Shown: positions 57,085 to 64,000 of the stretch, one piece after another
How positions within the stretch are numbered: position 1 is the first letter of the stretch
Layout of the letters: every line of letters begins with the position of its first letter
Assembly: GCF_002307475.1 (NCBI RefSeq)
Contig: NZ_NTMH01000031.1
Coordinates: 62,001 to 126,000 of the forward strand
From: Pantoea allii
GTDB taxonomy: Bacteria; Pseudomonadota; Gammaproteobacteria; Enterobacterales; Enterobacteriaceae
Direction: 5' to 3'
DNA length: 64,000 nt
Translations under genes and position numbers: made by a program
The notes under the pieces: generated by a model
Told to the model about the DNA's origin: nothing
Databases searched by the model: none
Seen by the model: the letters and a program-made list of their open reading frames with translations, nothing else

Positions 57085-57437
57085 TCATGTCTTAACCAAA
57101 ATCTTCGGCTTATGATTACCGGTACCATGCCTGGATACGGCAGATTTGCGAAGGACCGTACTCCGTGCATCCGCTGTTTCCCGGATACTGAGTTTCTTGA
57201 CCTGCCGGTAGTACAGGACTTTATGATGACGCTCCTGTTCGGCCTGTTTCCTCTATATTTACCCAACGTATTTACGCGTTCAATTTCCTGTTTTTGCCGC
57301 TGGCGGCGGCTCAGCCAGTCCTTATGCGAGATTACGGCCATCAGATCGAAAAGCATATTATTTATAGCGGTTATCACGGCGCCGGTAATCGGGTCGGCCT
57401 GCGAAGAGTCTTTATCTGACAGTGCCTGCCAAAGCAC
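57085..57437 (-). pseudogene. Serine resolvase tnpR remnant
   Basis: INNMLFDLMAVISHKDWLSR, RQRQKQEIERVNTLGKYRG and, after a frameshift, HHKVLYYRQVKKLSIRETAD are the C-terminal half of a Tn3-type resolvase. N-terminal catalytic domain missing. Divergent from the tnpA piece it overlaps. Confidence 0.75.
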
Positions 57438-57670
57438 TGAGGGAAACTGGCCGTATTGAACGAACGCTGTTTATGCTCGACTGGTTCCGCGATCCGGCAC
57501 TGCGTCGGCGGGTACGGGCTGGTCTAACTAAAGGAGGAGCCGTAACGCGCTTGCGCGTACGATATTTATGGAAAGAGCGGTCGATGCCCTGAAGCGTAAA
57601 GCTTTAAATATCAACGAGCTACTGCTGCCGCATTTAAGGCTATCAGTGTCACCTGTTGAGATAACAGTTT
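57422..57670 (+). pseudogene. Tn3-family transposase tnpA remnant
   Basis: [20 protein letters not shown] and [13 protein letters not shown] are followed, after loss of one base near 57541, by RNALARTIF joined directly to [20 protein letters not shown]. The sequence between RNALARAVFF and VYLERA of intact Tn3 transposases is deleted, and the C-terminal GWEHINLTGDY is degraded. Same family as the remnant at 8983-9478. Confidence 0.78.
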
Positions 57671-57702
57671 TGTGGCAATACTGGCTACAGCAATCACTAA
57701 TA

Positions 57703-57748
57703 TGATCACTAAAGAAAAGGCGATGTATGACCATCGCCTGAGTGATCA
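57703..57748 (-). terminator. Compound terminator of the pdxA2-dtnK operon
   Basis: Inner stem AGGCGATG/CATCGCCT (57718-57739) followed on the minus strand by TTTTCTTT; outer perfect arms TGATCACT (57703-57710) and AGTGATCA (57741-57748) enclose it. It lies 27 bp after the pdxA2 stop. Confidence 0.8.
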
Positions 57749-57774
57749 GAACGTATTAACACCCGATGCGTTAT

Positions 57775-58761
57775 TTATTCTCGGGTAATTTTCATCGCCA
57801 TATCGATTGATATCGCCATGCTCTCGGGATTCGCCTTGCCTGTCCAGGCAATATTGAATGCGGTGCCGTGATCGGCTGAGGTGCGCAGGAAAGGCAATCC
57901 TGCCGTGATATTCACACCGTCGTAAAAACCGAGGAGCTTAAGTGGGATATGTCCCTGATCGTGATACATCGCGACAACGATGTCATACATACCTTCATTA
58001 CACTGCATAAATACGGTGTCCGGCGGACAAGGGCCATAAACATCAATGCCCTGCGCTTTCATTGCGTCTATAGCCGGCGTCAGGATTCGAATCTCTTCAT
58101 CACCAAACAGACCATTTTCGCCAGCGTGTGGGTTTACGCCTGCAACCGCAATACGCGGCTGGGTGAAGCCAACCCGGCGTAAAAAGGTATCGGCGATTCT
58201 GATGACCGTTTCCACCCGTTCCTGACTGAGCGTATCCAGGAACTTACGCAGCGAAATATGCGTGGTGACGTGGATAACCTTCAGCTTATCGGTGTACAGC
58301 ACCATCGAATAATCTTTGGTGTCCGTCAACATCGCGAGTAACTCGGTGTGGCCGGGATAATGATGTCCTGCAAGGTGCAGCGCTTCCTTATTCAGTGGCG
58401 CGGTAGCAATCGCTTTGACCTCGCCACGCATCGCCATTTCGGTTGCTCGCTTGATGCACCGATAGGCCACATCACCGGCTTCGGGCTGAACCACACCACA
58501 CTGCAACGCCTCCGGATGGGCAACTTTCTCATCAATAATGTGAATGATGCCCGGCGCGAACTGTGCCTGATCCACCTGCTCAATAACTCTGAGTTCAACC
58601 TGAGGTGTGATATTCATTGCCAGTATACGGCGGAAAGTCTGTGCGCAGCCGATAACCACCGCGGGTGAGCCATTCAATGGCCCTTTGGCTAAAGCCTTGA
58701 TAATGATTTCAGGACCGATCCCTGCAGGATCGCCCATTGTTATAGCAACAGTATTAGTCAC
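57775..58761 (-). CDS. pdxA2: 4-phospho-D-threonate/erythronate dehydrogenase PdxA2
   Basis: 328 residues from a GTG giving VTNTVAITMGDPAGIGPEII; this start has AGGAG seven bases upstream, while the ATG at 58776 puts the SD inside the gene. PdxA-fold features: ATAPLNKEALHLAGHHYPGH with the metal and phosphate ligands, VAGVNPHAGENGLFGDEE, and AMYHDQGHIPLKLLGF. It oxidises and decarboxylates 4-phosphothreonate-type acids to dihydroxyacetone phosphate. Overlaps the kinase gene by 8 bp. Confidence 0.9.
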   Translation of the reverse strand: MTNTVAITMGDPAGIGPEIIIKALAKGPLNGSPAVVIGCAQTFRRILAMNITPQVELRVIEQVDQAQFAPGIIHIIDEKVAHPEALQCGVVQPEAGDVAYRCIKRATEMAMRGEVKAIATAPLNKEALHLAGHHYPGHTELLAMLTDTKDYSMVLYTDKLKVIHVTTHISLRKFLDTLSQERVETVIRIADTFLRRVGFTQPRIAVAGVNPHAGENGLFGDEEIRILTPAIDAMKAQGIDVYGPCPPDTVFMQCNEGMYDIVVAMYHDQGHIPLKLLGFYDGVNITAGLPFLRTSADHGTAFNIAWTGKANPESMAISIDMAMKITRE

Positions 58762-60013
58762 CTGTTTTCTCCTCAACGAAACTCAAAATTTTTAAGAGGG
58801 TGGTTTCATCACCGAAAGCACCGGCTTTAGTAAATACAGTCTGATTCCAGTCACAGCCAAGTAAGCGCCCGTAGGGAACACAACCTGCAGCCCTGCCCCG
58901 AATTCTGAATCCTGTTGCGCCCAATGCGGTTGCGGTTGCAGTCGCGACATCACCACCGGAGAGATACAGTGCTTTTGGTGGCGTGATGCGCATGACCGAA
59001 TGGACCAGTTCTCCAAGCAGAAAACTGATTTTTTCACCCAGTTGCTTACGGGTAATGCCACGTTGTTCACACAGCCTCTGTATATGTTGCCTGTCGCCAC
59101 TGTCACAGCAGGTATGAACCAGACAATGTGAGCCATGACGAAGAATGCAGGTAATGGCCTCTCTGAAACGATCGCTACCTTTCTCCAGCAGTTCAGCGGT
59201 ATCGATATAGACGTGTTCAACTCGCGGATGTTCTGCGGCTAGCACCAGTTGTCTTTGAGCGACTTCACTCATTGAACCCACCACAGCGAACAGGCCTGGG
59301 TACTTTTTGGCTGACGTAAAATAGCGAGCAAAAGCATCACACAGCCCAGCTGAGCCTACCAGCAACGGCTTTGGCCGTAACGATGCACATATTTCTACGA
59401 TGTGATCCAACTCAGCATCAGTTTTTGCATCAACGATGAGGGCGGTCATTCCTTCGCGCACCTCTTGCGCGTGCCGGGCAAGATCGCTGCACCTGACGTT
59501 AATGCAGCTAATGCCACTCTGTTTTTGCACAATGTCACTGATATCTGCACTCACGATCGGGGTTTTTGGATCGCTGGCAAATTCCGTCGCGGTGAGCAAC
59601 TTGCCGGAAACCAGACATTCACCGTTTTGCGTTGTTCGTCCTGCTGACGGAAACGCAGGCGCAATGACCGCCAGATTGATGCCGGTTGCCTGCAACACTG
59701 CCTCTGTTTCGGCTCCGGGATTACCTCGCATCGTCGAATCGATCTTTTTGATAAACCACTCCACGGTCATACCGGGTTGGTCTGCCAAAAGTGCAGTCAT
59801 GTGGTTTGTGACTTGCTGTGCGGCATCGCTCGCTGAATACGCCCTGCTGTCGCTGTTCAGCACAATCGCCTGAGCCTTACTCAGATAGGGCTTTTGGAAA
59901 ATGACATCCACGACCATGCCCGCTTCAGCCAGCGAAACACCGGCATCATTCGCGCCGGTGAAATCATCGGCCAGCACAATGCATTTTTTTTGATTACCCG
60001 CCTGCACCGTCAT
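58754..60013 (-). CDS. dtnK: Four-carbon acid sugar kinase (DUF1537), DtnK/DenK-like
   Basis: 419 residues from MTVQAGNQKKCIVLADDFTG; GGAG precedes this ATG. N-terminal DUF1537 domain: LADDFTGANDAGVSLAEAG, the KKIDSTMRGNPGAE substrate motif and PAFPSAGRTTQNGECLV; C-terminal nucleotide-binding domain with LYLSGGDVATATATALG and GCVPYGRLLG. It phosphorylates D-threonate, D-erythronate or a related acid for PdxA2. First gene of the leftward pair. Confidence 0.9.
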   Translation of the reverse strand: MTVQAGNQKKCIVLADDFTGANDAGVSLAEAGMVVDVIFQKPYLSKAQAIVLNSDSRAYSASDAAQQVTNHMTALLADQPGMTVEWFIKKIDSTMRGNPGAETEAVLQATGINLAVIAPAFPSAGRTTQNGECLVSGKLLTATEFASDPKTPIVSADISDIVQKQSGISCINVRCSDLARHAQEVREGMTALIVDAKTDAELDHIVEICASLRPKPLLVGSAGLCDAFARYFTSAKKYPGLFAVVGSMSEVAQRQLVLAAEHPRVEHVYIDTAELLEKGSDRFREAITCILRHGSHCLVHTCCDSGDRQHIQRLCEQRGITRKQLGEKISFLLGELVHSVMRITPPKALYLSGGDVATATATALGATGFRIRGRAAGCVPYGRLLGCDWNQTVFTKAGAFGDETTLLKILSFVEEKTGD

Positions 60014-60043
60014 TGGATCTCCAATGCTACTCATCCGTCATTT

Positions 60044-60086
60044 GATTATATTCAATCACAATCGATTATATGTGAGCAAGATCAAT
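60044..60086. promoter_or_regulatory. Direct repeats and CRP-like site in the divergent control region
   Basis: GATTATAT occurs at 60044-60051 and 60064-60071, spaced by 20 bp (two helical turns). TGTGA-N6-TCAAT (60071-60086) matches the CRP consensus TGTGA-N6-TCACA at 8 of 10 positions. Placed between dtnK and the Fe-ADH gene, these could coordinate both arms. Confidence 0.5.
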
Positions 60087-60178
60087 TTAATAAAGCCTTA
60101 TTTTATTTATAAATTTAGTCACTGAGTGAATGCGCTACAGCAGCATGAAGAATTTCAGTCAAAAATGGGGAGAAAAAC

Positions 60179-61324
60179 GTGGCATTAATTAACAGTACAA
60201 TCTTAAGCGGTTCCAACGCGATAAACGCCCTCACGCCAGTCGTGGTGGGCCGTAACCGACTGCTGGTTTTGACAGACAAGAACATTGTGAATTTGTCCGC
60301 GACTCAGCAAATTCTGGCACTGCTGGGCCAGGATGACCGTCATGTTGAACTTATTGATGATGTTCCCGCTGAGCCAACGCATACCGATGTTGAGGCCGTG
60401 CTGACGCGCGCGACAGGCAAAACCTATGATTTGGTGGTGGGCATTGGCGGCGGAAGCGTTTTAGATGTGGCGAAGCTCCTCTCTGTTTTATGCCATGCTT
60501 CCAGCCCGTCGCTTAAGGCGCTGCTGGACGGTCAGAAAATCGAAGCCCGTTTGCCCTCGCTGCTCATTCCTTCTACTGCGGGCACCGGATCGGAATCGAC
60601 ACCCAATGCGATTCTGGCCATTCCAGAGAAAAATACCAAAGTGGGCATTATTTCTCCTGTGATGCTGCCCGATTATGTTGCCCTGCTACCCGAACTGACA
60701 ACCAGCATGCCGGCGCACATCGCCTCTTCAACGGGCATTGATGCGTTGTGCCATTTACTTGAATGCTACACCGCCACCATTTCTAACCCTGTGGGCGACA
60801 ACGTGGCGTTAATGGGTCTGCATAAATTATTCCGTAATCTCGAAACATCCGTTAATGAGCCGCATAACCTGAACGCAAGGCTGGAGATGCTGTGGGCTTC
60901 TTATTATGGCGGCGCGGCGATTGCCCATGCCGGCACTCACCTTGTGCATGCGCTTTCTTATCCGCTGGGCGGGACCTGGCATCTGCCTCACGGTGTCGCC
61001 AACGCCATTCTGCTGGCACCCTGCATGAAAGTCGTGCGCCCGTTTGCCGTGGAAAAATTTGCCAACGTTTGGGACCTGATTCCGGATGCCGATACCACGC
61101 TAAGCCAGGAAGAGAAATCCCATGCGCTGGTCGACTATCTCGCCAAATTAGTTAAACGACTCAACCTGCCGGATAACCTTGAAGCCTTAGGTGTGCCTTC
61201 AGATGACATTGATTCCCTTAGCGAAGCGGCTCTGAATGTGAAGCGGTTGATGAACAATGCGCCTTGCGTGGTCAGCCATCAGGACGTGGCTGCGATTTAC
61301 CGGACGCTTTTCCCAACGGTTTAA
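60179..61324 (+). CDS. Iron-containing alcohol dehydrogenase
   Basis: 381 residues from a GTG with GGGGAG upstream. NAD-binding GIGGGSVLDVAKL, PSTAGTGSESTPNAIL and the iron ligands in STGIDALCHLLECYTA, HAGTHLVHALSYPLGG and WHLPHGVANAILL are intact. Group III Fe-ADH that would interconvert an alcohol (or hydroxy acid) and carbonyl in the pathway. First gene of a rightward operon, divergent from dtnK. Confidence 0.9.
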   Translation: MALINSTILSGSNAINALTPVVVGRNRLLVLTDKNIVNLSATQQILALLGQDDRHVELIDDVPAEPTHTDVEAVLTRATGKTYDLVVGIGGGSVLDVAKLLSVLCHASSPSLKALLDGQKIEARLPSLLIPSTAGTGSESTPNAILAIPEKNTKVGIISPVMLPDYVALLPELTTSMPAHIASSTGIDALCHLLECYTATISNPVGDNVALMGLHKLFRNLETSVNEPHNLNARLEMLWASYYGGAAIAHAGTHLVHALSYPLGGTWHLPHGVANAILLAPCMKVVRPFAVEKFANVWDLIPDADTTLSQEEKSHALVDYLAKLVKRLNLPDNLEALGVPSDDIDSLSEAALNVKRLMNNAPCVVSHQDVAAIYRTLFPTV

Positions 61325-61342
61325 TTTAAAAAGGAGTGGGCA

Positions 61343-62227
61343 ATGAGTAAAAAAATTGAAGGTGTGCTAACAGCGATTGTTACCCCTTTTGACAAAGAAG
61401 GTGAGCTTAATCTTGATGAGCTTAAACGTCAGGTGATTCGTCAACTGAATGCGGGCAATGGGATTTTCTGCGGCGGCACTAACGGTGAGTTTTTTGTTCT
61501 GAATGAAAAAGAGAAACTTACTGTTACTGAAACCTGTGTCGATGAAGTATCAGGACGCGGAAACGTCGTTGCACATATTGGTGAGATCTCTACCCGTGAA
61601 ACCATTCGCTTAGGTAAACAAATTGAGAAACTGGGCGTAGACGCGGTTTCGGTTATTACGCCTTACTTTGTTCCCCTCAATCAACGCGAACTGATTAACC
61701 ATTATACGGCTATCGCCGATGCCCTTTCCGTCCCGGTTTTTTTGTACAACATTCCGGCCAGAACGGGCAATACCATTGCGCCAGAAACGGCCCGCATACT
61801 GGCTGAGCATCCCAATATTATTGGCGTAAAAGACAGTGCGGGAAGCTACGAAAGCCTGAGTGGATATCTGGATGCGGTGAAGGATAGCAAAGACTTTGCT
61901 GTCCTGAACGGGCCGGATTCGCTTATCCATCAGGGTTATGTAGACGGCTGTTCAGCCTGTATTTCAGGTCTGGCTAACGTTGCGCCCCGTCAAATAAATG
62001 ATATCTGGTCCCGGTTCCACGCCGGAGATATCGACGGATCGCGATTGGCACAAGAGCAGGTAACGGGTTTACGCACCGACCTTTATAAAGTGGCCTTTTC
62101 ACCTGCAGCGGTAAAAAAAGCGTTGCAGATTCTGGGCCATAACGTGGGCGAAAGTCGTTATGCGATTCATTTTGATGCCGCTCAGGAAGATGAAATCCGC
62201 AGAATCATCAACCTCTACCTGAAGTGA
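61343..62227 (+). CDS. DapA/NanA-superfamily aldolase or dehydratase
   Basis: 294 residues with AAGGAG upstream. Schiff-base Lys in NIIGVKDSAGSYESL, the catalytic Tyr in FLYNIPARTGNT and the GGTNGEFFVLNEKEK loop mark a dihydrodipicolinate synthase-like class I aldolase. Given an essential dapA normally elsewhere and the sugar-acid neighbours, it probably cleaves or dehydrates a 2-keto-3-deoxy acid. 18 bp after the Fe-ADH gene. Confidence 0.88.
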   Translation: MSKKIEGVLTAIVTPFDKEGELNLDELKRQVIRQLNAGNGIFCGGTNGEFFVLNEKEKLTVTETCVDEVSGRGNVVAHIGEISTRETIRLGKQIEKLGVDAVSVITPYFVPLNQRELINHYTAIADALSVPVFLYNIPARTGNTIAPETARILAEHPNIIGVKDSAGSYESLSGYLDAVKDSKDFAVLNGPDSLIHQGYVDGCSACISGLANVAPRQINDIWSRFHAGDIDGSRLAQEQVTGLRTDLYKVAFSPAAVKKALQILGHNVGESRYAIHFDAAQEDEIRRIINLYLK

Positions 62228-62304
62228 TAATAAGAAGTAATAAATCGTAAATACAGGGAGTACACCCTGCTCCCCGAATTTATCTTGTTATATCTGAGGC
62301 TATA

Positions 62305-63726
62305 ATGAAAACTTTCAACGCTCAGGACACCCTGATAATTATTGGCATTGTGGTGGCTTATATTGTCTTTACCACCTGGCTGACATTCCGATTACGCAGT
62401 AAAAACTCTGGCGATTTTATGGAAGGCTCCAGAGCCATGCCAGCCTTTATCGTTGGTATTCTGCTGATGTCAGAATATATAGGCGCAAAATCCACTATTG
62501 GGACTGCTCAGGCCGCTTTCGAAGGCGGTATCGCCGCGTCATGGTCTGTTATTGGTGCCGCAATTGGTTTCCCGTTATTTGGTATGCTCCTGGTAAAACG
62601 TATTTATAATACCGGCAAGATTACCATTTCAGGTGCTATCGCTGAAAAATACGGTAACAGTACTAAAAATATCATTTCACTGATCATGATTTATGCCCTG
62701 CTCCTGGTCAATGTGGGAAATTATGTGAGTGGTGCCGCTGCTATCGCGACGGTATTACACGTCACCTTACCTGTTGCCGCGTTTATTACGGCCGTGGTCA
62801 GTACCTTCTATTTTGCGTTTGGTGGTTTGAAAGGGATTGCCTGGGTCACCATGCTGCACAGCGGATTAAAGTATTTTGGTGTGCTGGCCATTTTATGGTT
62901 TGCCCTGTCGCAAACGGGCGGCCTCAAGCCAATGATCGACGAAATGCCCGCTTATTACTGGACCTGGGACGGGAATATTGGTGCGTCAACAATCTTTGCC
63001 TGGCTCATCGGTACCATTGGTTCGATTTTCTGCACGCAGTTTGTGATTCAGGCCATCTCCTCAACCAAAGATGTTAAGTCTGCGCAGCGTTCAACCTGGA
63101 TTGCTTTCCTGTTCTGTATGCCGATTGCCCTGGCGATTGCGGTGATCGGCGTGGCCGCTAAGTATCTGCATCCCGACATTAACAGCCTGTATGCAATGCC
63201 CGTGTTCCTGCAGGACATGAACCCGTGGCTGGCCGGTCTGGTGACGACCTCGCTGGTTGCCTCCATCTTTGTCAGCGTCAGTACTGTAGCCCTGGCGATT
63301 GCCTCACTGGTGGTGAAAGATTTTTATGTGCCTTACTTCAAGCCGTCACCTGAGCAGGAATTTAAAACCACCCGCTGGTTATCGCTGTTAATTGGCTTCC
63401 TGCCGCTGATTTTTGTTCTGTTCGTACCGGAAGTCCTGAAGCTCTCTTTCTTTACACGTGCTATTCGTCTGTCTATTACCGTTGTCGCGGTGATTGCTTT
63501 CTACGCGCCATTTTACAGAAGTACCCGTGGCGCAAACGCGGGACTGATTGGCGCCTGTGTTGTCACCTCCATCTGGTATCTGTTAGGGGATCCGTTTGGT
63601 ATTAACAACATGTATATCGCGCTCCTGACGCCTGCGTTAATCATGGCTATTGATCATATGATCCCAAGTAAAGCCAGAACCCAAGCCGCTGAAGACGCAA
63701 AAACTGCAGCAAGCAAAGGAGAATAA
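62305..63726 (+). CDS. Sodium:solute symporter (SSS family)
   Basis: 473 residues with about 13 membrane helices. Family pattern includes GSRAMPAFIVGILLMSEYIG, GKITISGAIAEKYGN and the sodium-site helix TSLVASIFVSVSTVALAIAS. Probably imports the acidic sugar degraded by this operon. A short leader of 77 bp separates it from the aldolase gene, and the next gene begins 1 bp after its stop. Confidence 0.9.
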   Translation: MKTFNAQDTLIIIGIVVAYIVFTTWLTFRLRSKNSGDFMEGSRAMPAFIVGILLMSEYIGAKSTIGTAQAAFEGGIAASWSVIGAAIGFPLFGMLLVKRIYNTGKITISGAIAEKYGNSTKNIISLIMIYALLLVNVGNYVSGAAAIATVLHVTLPVAAFITAVVSTFYFAFGGLKGIAWVTMLHSGLKYFGVLAILWFALSQTGGLKPMIDEMPAYYWTWDGNIGASTIFAWLIGTIGSIFCTQFVIQAISSTKDVKSAQRSTWIAFLFCMPIALAIAVIGVAAKYLHPDINSLYAMPVFLQDMNPWLAGLVTTSLVASIFVSVSTVALAIASLVVKDFYVPYFKPSPEQEFKTTRWLSLLIGFLPLIFVLFVPEVLKLSFFTRAIRLSITVVAVIAFYAPFYRSTRGANAGLIGACVVTSIWYLLGDPFGINNMYIALLTPALIMAIDHMIPSKARTQAAEDAKTAASKGE

Positions 63727-63727
63727 A

Positions 63728-64000
63728 ATGACTGTAACCGTAATTCGTGATGGCCATGTGAAGCCATGGGAAAAAGATGGCCGAGTGCTGACGGCAATGT
63801 TGCCTTCGTCGTGCCCGCAAAACCACGCGGCAAATATTTTGCCGCTTCACGATGGTTCCCTGCTCTGTGTCTGGTTCGGCGGCACGCAGGAAGGGATTGC
63901 TGATATCTCCGTCTGGTGCTCGCGCTTGCCGGCGGGAAGTGAGACCTGGAGCGAGGCGGTAAAACTGTCTGACGATCCAACGCGTTCTGAGCAGAACCCT
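63728..64000 (+). CDS. Sialidase-like (BNR/Asp-box) protein, N-terminal part
   Basis: 91 codons to the window edge, beginning MTVTVIRDGHVKPWEKDG. LPLHDGSLLCVWFGGTQEG and SVWCSRLPAGSETWSEAVKL are typical of the exo-alpha-sialidase six-bladed propeller start. No signal peptide, so it acts in the cytosol if translated from here. Such proteins in sugar-acid operons may be lyases or hydrolases other than true sialidases. AAGGAG overlaps the symporter end. Confidence 0.75.
   Translation, partial: MTVTVIRDGHVKPWEKDGRVLTAMLPSSCPQNHAANILPLHDGSLLCVWFGGTQEGIADISVWCSRLPAGSETWSEAVKLSDDPTRSEQNP

Noticed and set aside
61343-64000. nan sialic-acid utilisation operon
   Set aside because: A NanA-like aldolase, SSS symporter and sialidase-like protein are present, but the companions are pdxA2, dtnK and Fe-ADH and no NanE, NanK or NagA/B are seen.

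Overview
The window is chromosomal DNA of a motile, peritrichous-type member of the Enterobacterales, most like the Pantoea/Erwinia/Citrobacter neighbourhood. The evidence is a near canonical rut pyrimidine-degradation locus, a complete arnBCADTEF lipid A operon, enteric chemoreceptors ending in NWETF/NWESF, secreted AroQ-gamma chorismate mutase, and tyrosine phenol-lyase (tpl) next to its permease tutB. The species cannot be fixed from the sequence alone. No tRNA, rRNA or CRISPR array was seen.

Layout. 1-2426: rutB (partial) and rutA on the minus strand, divergent from rutR, with sigma-54, NtrC-like and RutR-like sites between them. 2611-7037: polar amino-acid/amine ABC importer, XRE-cupin regulator and FAD oxidoreductase. 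7252-8820: KTSC protein and an Xre/RES toxin-antitoxin pair with an operator around its -10 box. 8942-12358: a graveyard of mobile DNA (Tn3-family end and tnpA 3' part, two IS3-family remnants, an IS4-family remnant) holding a broken STM2901-like gene, an intact DUF1493 gene and a small membrane protein. 13090-16163: isolated fliD and fliC. 16231-22913: chrR, GNAT, MBL hydrolase, MarR, broken ClC channel, aroQ, chemoreceptor. 23185-30538: arn operon with a PmrA-box candidate upstream. 31036-33066: VOC protein, monooxygenase, hypothetical gene and hcp debris.

33160-35797: porin-like debris and a Tn3-type tnpA/tnpR junction, followed by a three-gene module: candidate membrane-active effector, small two-helix membrane protein, and intact hcp. 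35988-42181: response regulator, histidine kinase, membrane-fusion protein and RND pump, all with ATGA overlaps or close spacing. 42449-50442: second chemoreceptor, GGCT-like protein, EamA transporter divergent from an AraC regulator, two tandem micro-ORFs, esterase and YeiQ-like dehydrogenase. 51197-54409: small orphan gene, tutB, and tpl truncated exactly at a 38-bp Tn3-type inverted repeat. 54410-57700: that repeat opens a decayed Tn3-family element whose cargo is a PAAR-Tle1 (DUF2235) type VI lipase and a DUF2931 lipoprotein, probable immunity, followed by tnpR and tnpA remnants. 57775-64000: four-carbon acid-sugar cluster (pdxA2, dtnK) divergent from Fe-ADH, DapA/NanA-type aldolase, SSS symporter and a sialidase-like protein that runs off the end.

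The most interesting theme is that two separate type VI secretion cargo modules (34352-35759 and 54512-57036) each sit beside tnpR of a decayed Tn3-family element in the same relative order (tnpA, tnpR, cargo). This suggests that Tn3-like transposons have spread T6SS effector/Hcp cassettes in this lineage. The effector candidate at 34352 and its small partner are not recognisable as a known family and are the best candidate for an undescribed system.
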